A stretch of 64,000 nucleotides of DNA. It comes from Lineus longissimus. Taxonomy: Eukaryota > Nemertea > Pilidiophora > Heteronemertea > Lineidae. Positions 13,608-23,249 of this stretch are shown here, one piece after another. The position numbers were made by a program, and so were the translations under genes. Within the stretch, counting starts at the first letter, position 1. Each line of letters starts with the position of its first letter. Where the stretch lies: positions 9,798,501 through 9,862,500 of the forward strand of contig NC_088315.1 in NCBI RefSeq assembly GCF_910592395.1, in the 5' to 3' direction. The notes under the pieces were generated by a model. That model was not told where the DNA came from. It was given only the letters and a program-made list of their open reading frames with translations, and searched no databases.

Positions 13608-14977
13608 TGTCTCCACTATATCTTGACTGGCCACGAAATCATCTCACTGGTTGTCTTCACGATATCTTCCCGCCTATGAAGATCCTTTAAGTGGTTGTGA
13701 CTTTGTCCATGTGACTGGCCATGAAATCATATCACTGATTGCCTCCACTACATCTTCCAGCCCTTGAAGATCCTTTGAGCGGTTGTGACATTATCCATGT
13801 GACTTACCATGAAATCATCTCACTGATTGTCTCCACTACATCTTCCAGCCCTTGAAGATCATTTGAGTGGTTGTGACATTGTCCATGTGACTGGCCATGA
13901 AATCATCTCACTGATTGTCTCCACTACATCTTCCAGCCCTTGAAGATCATTTGAGTGGTTGTGACATTGTCCCTGTGACTGACCATGAAATCATCTCACT
14001 GATTGTCCCCACTGTATCTTCCAGCCTATGAAGATCCTTTGAGCGGATGTGACATTGTCCATGTGACTTACCATGAAATCATCTCACTGATTGTCCCCAC
14101 TATATCTTCCTGCCTATGAAGATCCTTTGAGTGGTTGGGACATTGTCCATGTGACTGGCCATGATATCATCTCACTAATTGTCCGAATTATATCTTCCTG
14201 CCTATGAAGATCCTTTGAGTGGTTGGGACATTGTCCATGTGACTGGCCATGATATCATCTCACTAATTGTCCGAATTATATCTTCCTGCCTCTGAAGATC
14301 CTTTGAGTGGTTGGGACATTGTCCATGTGACTGACCATGAAATCGTCTCACTGATTGTCTCCACTATATCTTCCAGCCTGTTAAGATCCTTTGAGTGGTT
14401 GGGACATTGTCCATGTGACTGACCATGAAATCGTCTCACTGATTGTCTCCACTATATCTTCCAGCCTGTTAAGATCCTTTGAGTGGATGTGACATTGTCC
14501 ATGTGACTTACCATGAAATCATCTCACTGATTGTCCCCACATCTTCCAGCCAATAAAGATCCTTTGAGTGGTTGGGACATTGTCCATGTGACTGACCATG
14601 AAATCATCTCACTGATTGTCCGGATTATATCTTCCTGCCTGTGAAGATCCTTTGAGTGGATGTGACATTGTCCATGTGACTGACCATGAAATCATCTCAC
14701 TGATTGTCCGAACTATATCTTCCAGTCAATGAAGATCCTTTGAGTAAAGTGGTTGTGACATTGTTCATGTGACTGGCCATGAAATCATCTCACATGTTGT
14801 CCCCACTATATCTTCCTGCCTAAGAAGATCTTTTGAGTGGTTGGGACATTGTCCCTGTGACAGGCCATGAAATAATCTCACTGATTGTCTCCACTATATC
14901 TTCCAGCCTATGAAGATCCTGTGAGCGAGTGGTTGTGACATTGTCCCTGTTACTGGCCATGAGATCATCTCACTGAT

Positions 14978-15098
14978 TTGGTCATATGAATAAAGACTAG
15001 CAAATGCTTTTATCTAAGACTCCATGTACATTTACACTAGGCCTTTCTGTACAAAACTGAAGTAAAAGCGTTTGCTATTCTATATTTATATCAGCCAC
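14978..15098. mobile_element. ~115-bp hairpin MITE, copy 2 (inside satellite)
   Basis: Same ends and same flanking satellite text as copy 1, 1484 bases away. It was therefore most likely copied together with its flanks and not inserted independently. Confidence 0.8.
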
Positions 15099-15370
15099 TG
15101 TCTCCACCATAACTTGACTGGCCACGAAATCATCTCACTGGTTGTCTTCACTATATCTTCCCACCTATGAAGATCGTTTGAGTGGTTGTGACTTTGTCCA
15201 TGTGACTGGCGATGAAATCATCTCACTGATTGTCCCCACTACATCTTCCAGCCTATGAAGATCCTTTGAGTGGTTGTGACATTGTTCATGTGAATGGCCA
15301 TGAAATCATCTCACTGATTGCCCCCAATATATTTTCTAGCCTATGAAAATCCTTTGAGTGGATGTGACAT

Positions 15371-15490
15371 TGGGCGATATGAATAAAGACAAGTAAATGC
15401 TTTTACTACAATTTTGTACAGAAAGGCCTAATGTAAATGTATATGGAGTTTTAGATAAAAACATTTGCTGGCCTTTATTCCTATCACCCA
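15371..15490. mobile_element. ~115-bp hairpin MITE, copy 3 (right edge of satellite)
   Basis: Inverted ends GGCGATATGAATAAAGACAA and, reversed, GGGTGATAGGAATAAAGGCC. A remnant of satellite text (ACATTGTCC) follows at about 15510, so it also sits within array DNA. Confidence 0.75.
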
Positions 15491-15522
15491 TGTGATTGGT
15501 TGTGAAAAATTGTAACATTGTC

Positions 15523-16268
15523 CACACAGTTGTTTGTTGGTTGTGACAGTGATCGACATAGCCTTTAAGGGGTTATGAGATTATGCATAAATGTTGTCCA
15601 TAATTTGTTACAACATCATTATATTGGGGTAGCTTGTGGGGTGCAGGGGGCAAATGCCCCCAGAGGTCACCAAAAAATGTGTTTTGACTGTGCTTTTGTC
15701 CGAAATATTTCAAGTGTTATTCTGCCCCCAAGAAAGTCTTTTGCCCCCCCCCTTCTCAAGACCGAAAAGCAAGTTACGCCCCTCTTCTTCAGCAACGTGA
15801 GTGTTGGAAAATCATCCCATGTTTAGTATAAAAGTCAGGAAGATCAGTGTCATGGTGCATTGAGCAAGACACTTCACCCTACATTTTATTGTCCTTTGAA
15901 TGAGAAGTCAAACCAAGGTTCCAAGCCAGAAACATGAGGTTTGCAATGGACCCTGCATCTGGCCAAAGCAATTTCTTACTATGTATAGGCCAATAACCCA
16001 ATTGGGTTCAGACAAAACAAACAAGCATTTCATACACATATTCATTTGTTTATTAAAATGTACACAATACCATACAGTGCCATGAACAAACTCCGCCACT
16101 GAAAATCTTCTGAATAGTCAATGATACAACAGAAAAAGACAGTCTCCACATTGTGTCCAGGCGGCCACCCCTATACCCCATTTCAAGAAAAATGCCACTG
16201 CATGAAAAAGAAGCTTAAAATGGCTGGAAAAAGTTGAAAGTTTTTGACTTAGGTCATACTTCAGATAC
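15523..16268. other. Spacer between satellite and NUP35 3' end
   Basis: Contains a GGGGGC..GCCCCC-rich stretch (15640-15780) that looks like an old repeat, and GCATTGAGCAAGACACTTCA (about 15857), a phrase often seen in invertebrate SINE bodies. No gene. Confidence 0.4.
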
Positions 16269-16387
16269 ATTGGCCGATATTTATAAGACTAGTAAATGCT
16301 TTTACTTTAAACTTCATGTACATTTACACTAGCCATCTCCGTAGAAAACTGTAGTAAAAGCATTTACTAGTCTTTATAAGTATTAGC
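16269..16387. mobile_element. ~115-bp hairpin MITE, copy 4
   Basis: Inverted ends TTGGCCGATATTTATAAGAC and, reversed, AATGGCTAATACTTATAAAG, then ACTAGTAAATGCTTTTACT on both arms. It lies outside the satellite, just downstream of the NUP35 3' end, which shows the family is mobile in its own right. Confidence 0.8.
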
Positions 16388-16440
16388 CATTATCTATATC
16401 ATTTATATTCCCAGCTAGAATCAAGAATGTTCAAAGATTG

Positions 16441-16446
16441 TTTATT
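16441..16446 (-). terminator. Possible NUP35 polyadenylation signal
   Basis: On the minus strand this reads AATAAA, 20 bases after the stop. It is close to the stop, so a later signal may be the main one. Confidence 0.35.
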
Positions 16447-16466
16447 ATTCCCTAAAGTGTCCAACA

Positions 16467-16544
16467 TCACCAGCCAAACATATACTCCATTGCTTTTGAC
16501 ATTATACTGGAATTCTTCTGAGGCGTGTTGCTTTGCGAGACAAC
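16467..16544 (-). CDS. NUP35: NUP35 coding exon 8 and stop
   Basis: Acceptor TTTCCTTACAG precedes 25 codons, [13 protein letters not shown] then [12 protein letters not shown], and TGA. The last ten residues match the family C-terminal amphipathic helix, which binds and bends the nuclear membrane. Confidence 0.96.
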   Translation of the reverse strand, partial: VVSQSNTPQKNSSIMSKAMEYMFGW

Positions 16545-19500
16545 CTGTAAGGAAACAAAGGATAACATTTATACAAACAAATAATTTTACATCTGACATA
16601 ATTAAGAGAGTGTATCATACTACTGAGCAAGTGTAAGGGCCCAAGTAAATGGTGGAAAAAGCTGGGATTGAGCAAGACTAACAAGTTCTATGCCATGTGG
16701 TGAATTATTTTGGTAGGCTTGCTGCTTTATCACAAGGGGCCCCAAGTCAGGAAATAAATTTGCTTCAAAGCTTTGTTGAAAAGACTATGAATACTGGACC
16801 TCTTTAACCTCTCAATATCTCATCACCCTAAAACTTGGATAACTGATCTGTAAAGGCTTTTTGCTTCAAAACGCAGTTGAAAAGATTTTGAATACTGGAG
16901 CTCTTTCTATAAACTCTCAATATCTTTACACCTCTAAAACTTGGTTTACTGATCTGAAACTTTAAGTTTCTCCGAGTCTGATCTTACCTCATGATCACTA
17001 CTTGCCGCCCGGTAAGCAGCAGTTAGTGGTCTCATTGGAGTTGACTTAGATGTATTGAATGATTCCCCTGGTCCTATCTGTTGTATGGGTGTACCTAACA
17101 TGCTCTGATGAAGATGATTGTCTCTGTCAGACTCCATCACACTCTGGAACACAATGGGAACAATATTAGATGGTTTATTGGGTCCTATCTGTTGTATGGG
17201 TGTACCCAACATGCTCTGATGAAGATGATTGTCTCTCTCAGACTCCATCACACTCTGGAACACAATGGGAACAATATTAGATGGTTTATTGGGTCCTATC
17301 TGTTGTATGGGTGTACCCAACATGCTCTGATGAAGACGATTGTCTCTGTCAGACTCCATCACACTCTGGAACACAATGGGAACAATATTAGATGGTTTAT
17401 TGGGTCCTATCTGTTGTATGGGTGTACCCAACATGCTTTGATGAAGATCATTTGGAACAATATAAGACAATTCTGGTTACAACCAGCCACCTTGCATCAT
17501 TCCTGAGAAGTTACATCTGATGGTGTTCCTGTCAATCATGCCTAATTTTCATCATCCATTTGCCAGGCTTCTCACATCCTTCGCCGAACGACCAATCTTG
17601 GAGAAGATGCGAAATTGGTTGATCGAGAAATGAGACCTTATAGACAGCAACATCATCAATTGCATATTCTTACAGATGCAGCAGTGGCTGGCGAGTTGCA
17701 TTGATAAACGGAAAATGGTACACCAAAATATTGATGAGAAAATGTATTCAGATATTCATCATGACTAATTGGAATCCATCAACTCTTCTTGTTGAACTTT
17801 TATCCCATCCTACAGAGATTTCTTCAGCCTCATCAAAGAGGTAAGAAATTTGTATTTCAACAAAAATTCGAACTGTTTTTGGGGGACATTTTTCATGACT
17901 AATTGGAATCCATCCACTCTTCTTGTTGAACTTTCATCCCCTCCTACAGAGATTTCTTCAGCCTCATCAAAGAGGTAAGAAAGCCATATTTTAACAAAAA
18001 TTCGAACTGTTTTTGGGGGACGTTTTTCATGCACAGCGGTACACAACCACACACTCACCTTATCTATACAAGGCTGTACTCCAACCATGATACCATTCCC
18101 GAACACTTTACCGTTTTTACTGAGCGCTTTCTTTGCCTGTATTTTTGATTGAAAGTGAAGATGCATCCAGTTACCATCATTTGCTATCTGAAAAACAAAC
18201 GAGTTCAACTTATCAGTGCTGAAATTAGAAGTTAATATGAAGAGAGCCCCATTAGCAAATTTAAGTGTCAATATCCATAATCCTGCATCCAAAAATACAA
18301 TTTACAAAGGTAGACCGAGATTTCTAGCAAGGTGGTCAATTTACCAAATTAAGGGGCGTTTTCCAAACATCTTAAAGAGAATTTTTGAGGTCGATTTAAA
18401 TTTCAAGAGTCCTTGAGCACAAGGGATTTTCAGTCTAAATTTCTCTTGAAAATTGGTCGTCTGCACCCACTGACCCCCCCCTTGCTTATGCTAAGAATTG
18501 ATTTAAAACTAGTCTTTATTAATTATTGCTTACGCCTTTCTGTGTAAGACCCTGCCGATTAGACTATTGCCGTCAAAACTTACTGTGTGTTTGATTATAT
18601 TTCCGTACTGTGAGAACTGCTGTAAGATGAACGAGGTCGCTGCTGGCGGGAACCCGAATATGGTTACCCAAGTTTCGTCAAGCTCATCATCAGGTCGTAT
18701 TGATTCACTGAAAATAGTGCGTAAATTCAACTACAGGTATGTTTTTGAAGAACACTCTTACTGGATAATCGTAAGAAACTGACTGGATATTTCAGACAGC
18801 ATCCGCCAGATTTCTTGGCATGTTGGTACTTTTGTTGAATTCCTGCACACCAAGTACAGGAAACGGTGTCTGACTTGGGGAGGGCTCTTATCCACCGGAG
18901 TACTTAAAGAAATTCAACTTCAGATTTTTACTTTGGGGCAGGTTTGCTCTCAATGTTTGCCACAGTGAAACAGTATCTGACTTGTGAGTTTTAGCCTCTT
19001 GGACTTGGTGGCCAAGCCAAGAATCAGATCAGATCAAAATTCGGTGTCAGAGGTTACATGTGATAGGGAGTCATGTATTGAAAGATCAGTTTTGAGGCTC
19101 AGCCAGTACGACTCTTTTTCTTTACTCTCAACTGGCCAGACATGGTCGAGTAGATATGTGCAGAGTAGTAGGTGCACTTTTTGATTTTTAAGGAAATATT
19201 TTTGAATTAGACTTGGGAATTAAGCTTTTGAGACTGGTATATGTGTTACACCAAGCTTTTGAGATTGATAATACACTATAGTGGTAAAGGGCCTACTTAA
19301 AACACACATTTATTGTTCAAATAAAAGTTCACTACCATGTAAATCTAGATATATGGTAAAGTTACACAAACCGGTAACTTTATTTTCATGAGGATTTCCA
19401 TTAATCTTACCCTTGCGTATAAAATGGATCAATCTGTGTCGGCGAGGGAACTTGCTTCTTTTGTTGTGATCCAAACGGCCCAATGAAACTATGAGACATC

Positions 19501-22178
19501 TCAGTCGGCGGGGGCCCAGGCGTGGAAAACTGGGCAGGGGACCTTCCCATGTCTGAGGGGAACTGTGGCGTCCTCGCATGACTAAAATCCAGCTGGAAGT
19601 AACGAAAGGGGCTGAGTGGTTAGGATCCATCCCTTGGATTGTGATTCTAGCGAAAAACTACCAGGGCGATTTTTCTGAAACTCGTATAGTTGACACCATG
19701 GCCCAAAACAATTGATTATGGAAACACAATGAATTGAAAATGACTTAATTAATATCTTTTGTATTGCTTCAAACCCAAAAACGAAGGGTATTACCCTTAA
19801 AAGTGGGAGCTTTGCATTTTACAAATTGCACTGCATTGTATTAGGCAAGAAAATACCTAATCTGAAAGTTGACATCTTTTCCAATAGGAGGCAGCACATG
19901 TAACAACACTGTTCACGCAAGAGCTCAAATGAGTTTCTAGATGCTCTATTATCTCTATCTACAATCATTTACTATCAACAATCACTGCATTGACCAGCTG
20001 GTTTAATGAACTAATTTCTGATTAATTTTGTTTATATAAATGACCAGCATAGATATTTATTTTGTCAAATAAGCTGGTGACCTATTTACGCAATGCAACA
20101 CCACGAAACTCATAAATTTCCAAAACGTATAAAGTGCAGTATTTCACAGGATTAACCAGCTGTCCTTATCTTGGGGTGAGCTCCTGTTCTATGAACGCAT
20201 AGTGAGGGCAGGCCTGCTGACACCATTAGCTATACAAACTCACGCATCACCCAGCAGGAAACTGCAGGGCTCGGGTGCAATTTTTGGAACTTCCCTCAAA
20301 AATGGGGAAAAAACAATGATATAAGAGTAGAACTATATGAAGCACTTCCAGCTTTCAATGACTTGATTAATCATTGGAAGTGCCAGTGTGTCAAAACAAC
20401 ACATTTCTAACTGAATAACCTGAATTTCAAAAATGCAGTTGTAAAATATCGACTTAGCCTACATGAAGAGCTAAACTTAGCGTCAACTTGACCATTTATC
20501 TGTATAAATAATGGTGGGATGGTATATTACAGGGAGGGCCACTACCGCCATTAAGCTCAAACCAGCTAATTCTTCATGCAACTTGGCTAACGCCAAATGT
20601 TATTTCTGTTGTAAAATTTTCAAGTCGTGCAAACTTGTCAGGAATCACCACCTGGACTTAAAGTTTTTAGAATACAGGGCAGGCCCTTATATATTATCAT
20701 GTAGGAGGAAACCGGAGCTGGGAAGGAAATATCTCCGTCAGATTAACCCACTCTTCTACATGACGATGTGAACCAGTTGGGGATCGAACGGCTGACAACT
20801 TGGACACCTTCTCCTCACCTGTCTTTTCCCAAGAGCAGCATTTCCAAATGGACTAGCGACAGGGGCAGGACTAGTTATTTGATCAATCAAGCCCTGGACA
20901 GGTGGGGCCCCAGTTTTATCTTTGGTCCTATGACTGTAGTCCCTGAAAAAAAATACACACATGTACAAGATGGTTTGAAGAAACAACATTTTTCAATGAA
21001 ATACAGTAGAACCACCCTTAGCGGACATCTCTCTATTAAGGACAACCTCTCTATTAAGGACAGTAGTTTTGGTCCAAAATTGGGTTTTTACATTCAATTG
21101 GGCCTCCCTAATCAGGACACCTCTCTATTAAGGACAGCACTTGTCAGTCCCGAGGGTGCCCTTAATAGAGAGGTTCCACTGTATTTGCATTTTTACACGA
21201 GTCCTTAAAATTCAACTTAACCCTTTTATCATGTCTCACAATGGTTTGAAAAATATGTTGCAAAAGGTGAAGTTACCACTCTGGATAATTCTGTATTCAA
21301 GACTAGTCTTCATTCATACGTGATACAGCACTGTCATGACTGTGATAGTGCGATGCTCAAATAGACTGTTACCTAGTTTTTGCCTCCGACCTTGGTGACT
21401 GAAGGAAACCCCCCGACTGTGCTGCGGATAGTCGGCCTGGTGTTCCATGCGGAGGACTGTGACCACTGGGGGAAGACCATAACGATCTCTGGTGTCCTGG
21501 CTGCAAAAGTTGAACGATATTTATATTTCTTATAAATTTTCTTAGGCTCCATGGTCCATTTTCGGATCTTTGCCATAGGATTTTAGTCCACATCAGGTTA
21601 CACATTAACCCCCTGTCATGCCTACGACGTATTTGGGACCTTTAGCCTGCTCTGGCAGAGGCACTCAGGTACAGAGAATCTCGGTTTTAAGTCTCAATCA
21701 AAGGACTGGCTATGAATTTTACTTCCTTGATACCCATGTTGGTTCATCCAGTAATACAAATCTTGGTTCTCCCCTGAATCAAACGCAGGCTCATTGCCCG
21801 ATAGCCAGGCGTCTTTAACCTCAAGGCTATGAGGCTCCTCCAATAGCATCTAAAATTACACAACAAGCATTCCTTACAGCTGACGGGTCAAATGTTAATT
21901 TCTGAGTTCAGTCGAAGCTGAGCAATCGGGAATATTTTTTGTGTCCATTTGGATCTTCTACTGAATATACGCAATACTCCCAGTGGACAACTCGAAAGTA
22001 CTCAGAATGTTAATTTCATTCCACATTTTCAATGGTTCTCAAAGTGTCTACCTACAGACATAGCAGACGTATCACCAAGAAGATAACCAGGTAGAAAGGA
22101 TGCCTGATGAACTGGACTAGCCGCTGGAGAGCCGAGAGTCATTGGTTCGGAAGATGGGCCAGATGAGGGTGAGAACAT
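16467..22178 (-). CDS. NUP35: NUP35 (Nup53/MP44) nuclear pore protein (whole gene, 8 coding exons)
   Basis: On the minus strand the exons 22178-22056, 21500-21373, 20942-20819, 19592-19411, 18707-18584, 18187-18059, 17143-16988 and 16544-16467 join in frame at GT-AG sites to give 347 aa (vertebrate NUP35 is about 326). The N-terminus has [13 protein letters not shown] and FLPGYLLGD. The middle has [20 protein letters not shown], followed by [11 protein letters not shown]. The Nup35-type RRM (MPPN) domain runs about residues 192-270 ([55 protein letters not shown]). The end [10 protein letters not shown] is the family's membrane-binding amphipathic helix. In the known family it links the Nup93 complex to the pore membrane. 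The start chosen is the only Met near the family start, but the frame stays open into the preceding acceptor, so a few upstream residues are possible. The odd feature is the repeated exon 7 acceptor (separate entry). Confidence 0.97.
16988..17143 (-). CDS. NUP35: NUP35 coding exon 7 (shortest form; first of three repeated acceptors)
   Basis: Acceptor TTGTGTTCCAG precedes [35 protein letters not shown] lies at the end, before donor GTAAGA (52 codons, phase 0 on both sides). Identical acceptors 111 and 222 bases upstream would start the exon at 17254 or 17365 and add 37 or 74 residues without a stop. The family has one copy of this segment, so the shortest form is the default call. Confidence 0.9.
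17070..17451 (-). repeat. 111-bp tandem repeat spanning the NUP35 intron 6 / exon 7 border
   Basis: Three full units (17070-17180, 17181-17291, 17292-17402) and one shortened unit (17403 to about 17451) are nearly identical. Each full unit holds, on the minus strand, intron-like text, the acceptor TTGTGTTCCAG and the first 24 codons of exon 7. The period is exactly 111 bases (37 codons), so the frame does not shift between copies. The shortened unit has lost the acceptor. Confidence 0.95.
17760..18027 (-). repeat. Two-copy 134-bp tandem duplication in NUP35 intron 6
   Basis: Units start at 17760 and 17894 and differ at only a few bases. Each has, on the + strand, a CCTACAG / GTAAGA pair around 26 bases that looks like splice signals. 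On the minus strand the frame of exon 6 reads through the donor and stays open across both units. Because 134 is not a multiple of 3, the two units are read in different frames. Confidence 0.85.
18059..18187 (-). CDS. NUP35: NUP35 coding exon 6 (second half of RRM)
   Basis: Acceptor TTGTTTTTCAG and donor GTGAGT flank 43 codons in phase 0. It codes [20 protein letters not shown] and ends [11 protein letters not shown]. The frame stays open into intron 6, where there is a 134-bp duplication. Confidence 0.97.
18584..18707 (-). CDS. NUP35: NUP35 coding exon 5 (first half of RRM)
   Basis: Acceptor CACTATTTTCAG and donor GTAAGT. It codes the RRM start [20 protein letters not shown] and then [13 protein letters not shown]. 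The frame also stays open past the donor, but the next exon continues the domain exactly. Confidence 0.97.
19411..19592 (-). CDS. NUP35: NUP35 coding exon 4
   Basis: Acceptor CGTTACTTCCAG and donor GTAAGA flank 182 bases. It codes a Ser/Pro-rich linker ending [11 protein letters not shown], which matches the conserved block just before the RRM. It ends in phase 2, which fits exon 5. Confidence 0.95.
20819..20942 (-). CDS. NUP35: NUP35 coding exon 3
   Basis: A pyrimidine-rich acceptor ending TTTTTTCAG precedes it and donor GTGAGG follows. It codes [19 protein letters not shown] and then [13 protein letters not shown]. The block KDKTGAPPV is a strong family match. Confidence 0.95.
21002..21183 (+). 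mobile_element. TACAGT-end MITE, copy 4 (NUP35 intron 2)
   Basis: Complete, with ends TACAGTAGAACC and GAGGTTCCACTGTA, between NUP35 exons 2 and 3. As RNA it would fold into a long hairpin in the NUP35 pre-mRNA. Confidence 0.92.
21373..21500 (-). CDS. NUP35: NUP35 coding exon 2
   Basis: Acceptor ACTTTTGCAG and donor GTAACA flank 128 bases. They code a Ser/Gly/Pro-rich stretch starting [17 protein letters not shown]. This is the poorly conserved N-terminal linker, placed by phase and by the spaced Q-R-S..S-G pattern. Confidence 0.85.
22056..22178 (-). CDS. NUP35: NUP35 coding exon 1
   Basis: The acceptor CATTTCATTTCAG sits just upstream (AG at 22189-22190), so 10 untranslated or in-frame bases (22179-22188) precede the ATG. 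It codes 41 residues, with [13 protein letters not shown] and FLPGYLLGD, and ends at donor GTAGGT in phase 0. Confidence 0.9.
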
Positions 22179-22188
22179 TATTGTACTA

Positions 22189-23232
22189 CTGAAATGAAAT
22201 GCGTCAGTGTCAGTAAAGAATGAATCATGCTAATTAATGAAGGTTGGGCGGGGAGTATCACCAAGGAGTTTTTTAAATTGGCAAGGAAAAGTTGTCTTGA
22301 AAATATTCTTCTCCATCATAAAAAACGCCACGTCCTCTGCAAAAGTACAACAATTACATTTAACATGGCAGGGCAATGACACATCATCATACTCAGTTTG
22401 TTTTGCGCCTGCCTCAACCTCGATTTCTTCTTCTACGTCAGCCAATAGAGGCCCACACACCAGGCAGAGGAAGCCACTGTTGGCCGCAACAAACAAAAGA
22501 CCGCATGGTCGCACACCACATGATCTTTTGTTCGTTGTGCCTATATATAGGTTTGTTTGGGTCTGCAAGTGCAATGACTTCCTCCGCCTGGTGTCAAAGA
22601 GTCTTTCATGGATGTTTTAACCTTTTACACTACAGGGCGAGGATTCAGCGGCGTGCCTATATTATAAACAATCTACAATGTTTGCCTTGGATGAAATTCA
22701 AAATAAAAAAATTAAGTTTAAGCTTGACGGTTAACCATATCTTTCATTTTCATGGCCTTGGCTAAGGGCTACATTGCTATGTTAGGACTAAGTTAGGTCA
22801 ATACTGTCCAGAAAGCTGCAAAAGCCTGCATGCATGTCCCCTCGGCCTCAGTCCTGGTCCTACTTTCACATCTTTACTTTGTAGTGTATCGGTAGCCTTA
22901 CAAAAATAAAAGTCATGAACTGGAGGCCACTTGAACAGAATGTGTATGAATGTCCCAAATCATAAAAACTGATTTAATAATCACAAAAAAGTATGTCCGA
23001 AAATAGGCTAAAATAATGCTTCCAGGCTAAATCCGGTTATCGAACCCACTTTCACTTCTCACTTTTCTATCATTTTTCCCTTTCATTTTCTCCAGACCAG
23101 GAACTATACCTTTGAGTATCAGCATAAGACAAAGGTTCAGTAAAGGAATGGTCGCGTTTGATCAGCAATCAGACCCAAGGAAATAGCAAAAAGAGTGGTA
23201 GAAGTCAGTAATTATTCGATTTCCACGGTTTT
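22189..23232. other. Presumed NUP35 5' untranslated exon and intron 1
   Basis: Open frames of 114-129 codons occur on both strands at 22230-22765, but none resembles a known protein and they overlap each other. A purine/pyrimidine-mixed segment with inverted AAAAGATC words lies near 22495-22530. I see no supported gene. Confidence 0.4.
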
Positions 23233-23249
23233 GAAAATGGCGGAAGTGA
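23233..23249 (-). promoter_or_regulatory. YY1 + ETS composite motif, likely NUP35 promoter
   Basis: The + strand reads GAAAATGGCGGAAGTGA, a joined YY1-like (AAAATGGCGG) and ETS-like (CGGAAGTG) site typical of TATA-less housekeeping promoters. It lies about 1 kb upstream of the first NUP35 coding exon, which leaves room for a non-coding exon and intron 1. No donor could be chosen with confidence. Confidence 0.45.

Larger units (their letters stand above)
11463..15372. repeat. Satellite array of about 40 units of 88 bp
   Basis: The unit reads, in parts, CCTATGAAGATCCTTTGAGT, GACATTGTCCATGTGACTGG, CCATGAAATCATCTCACTGA and TTGTCTCCACTATATCTTCC. Most units are 88 bases; some have 3-8 base insertions such as GCGAG after TTTGA. 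All frames carry stops, so it is not coding. It is broken by two copies of a ~115-bp hairpin element, with a third at its right edge. Neighbouring units at 14108-14480 are pairwise identical, a sign of recent unequal crossing-over or copy-paste within the array. Confidence 0.97.

Noticed and set aside
11463-15372. CRISPR-like array
   Set aside because: Units are head-to-tail with no unique spacers, and the DNA is eukaryotic.
17108-17506. 132-codon + strand frame (repeated [20 protein letters not shown])
   Set aside because: It is the antisense shadow of the 111-bp NUP35 repeat.
21141-21323. Short frames such as LSIKD..FGPKL at several sites
   Set aside because: They are translations of the TACAGT-end MITE, not genes; the same words appear at each copy.
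22230-22765. Overlapping 114-129-codon frames on both strands
   Set aside because: Mutually overlapping, no known similarity, and located in the presumed NUP35 intron 1.
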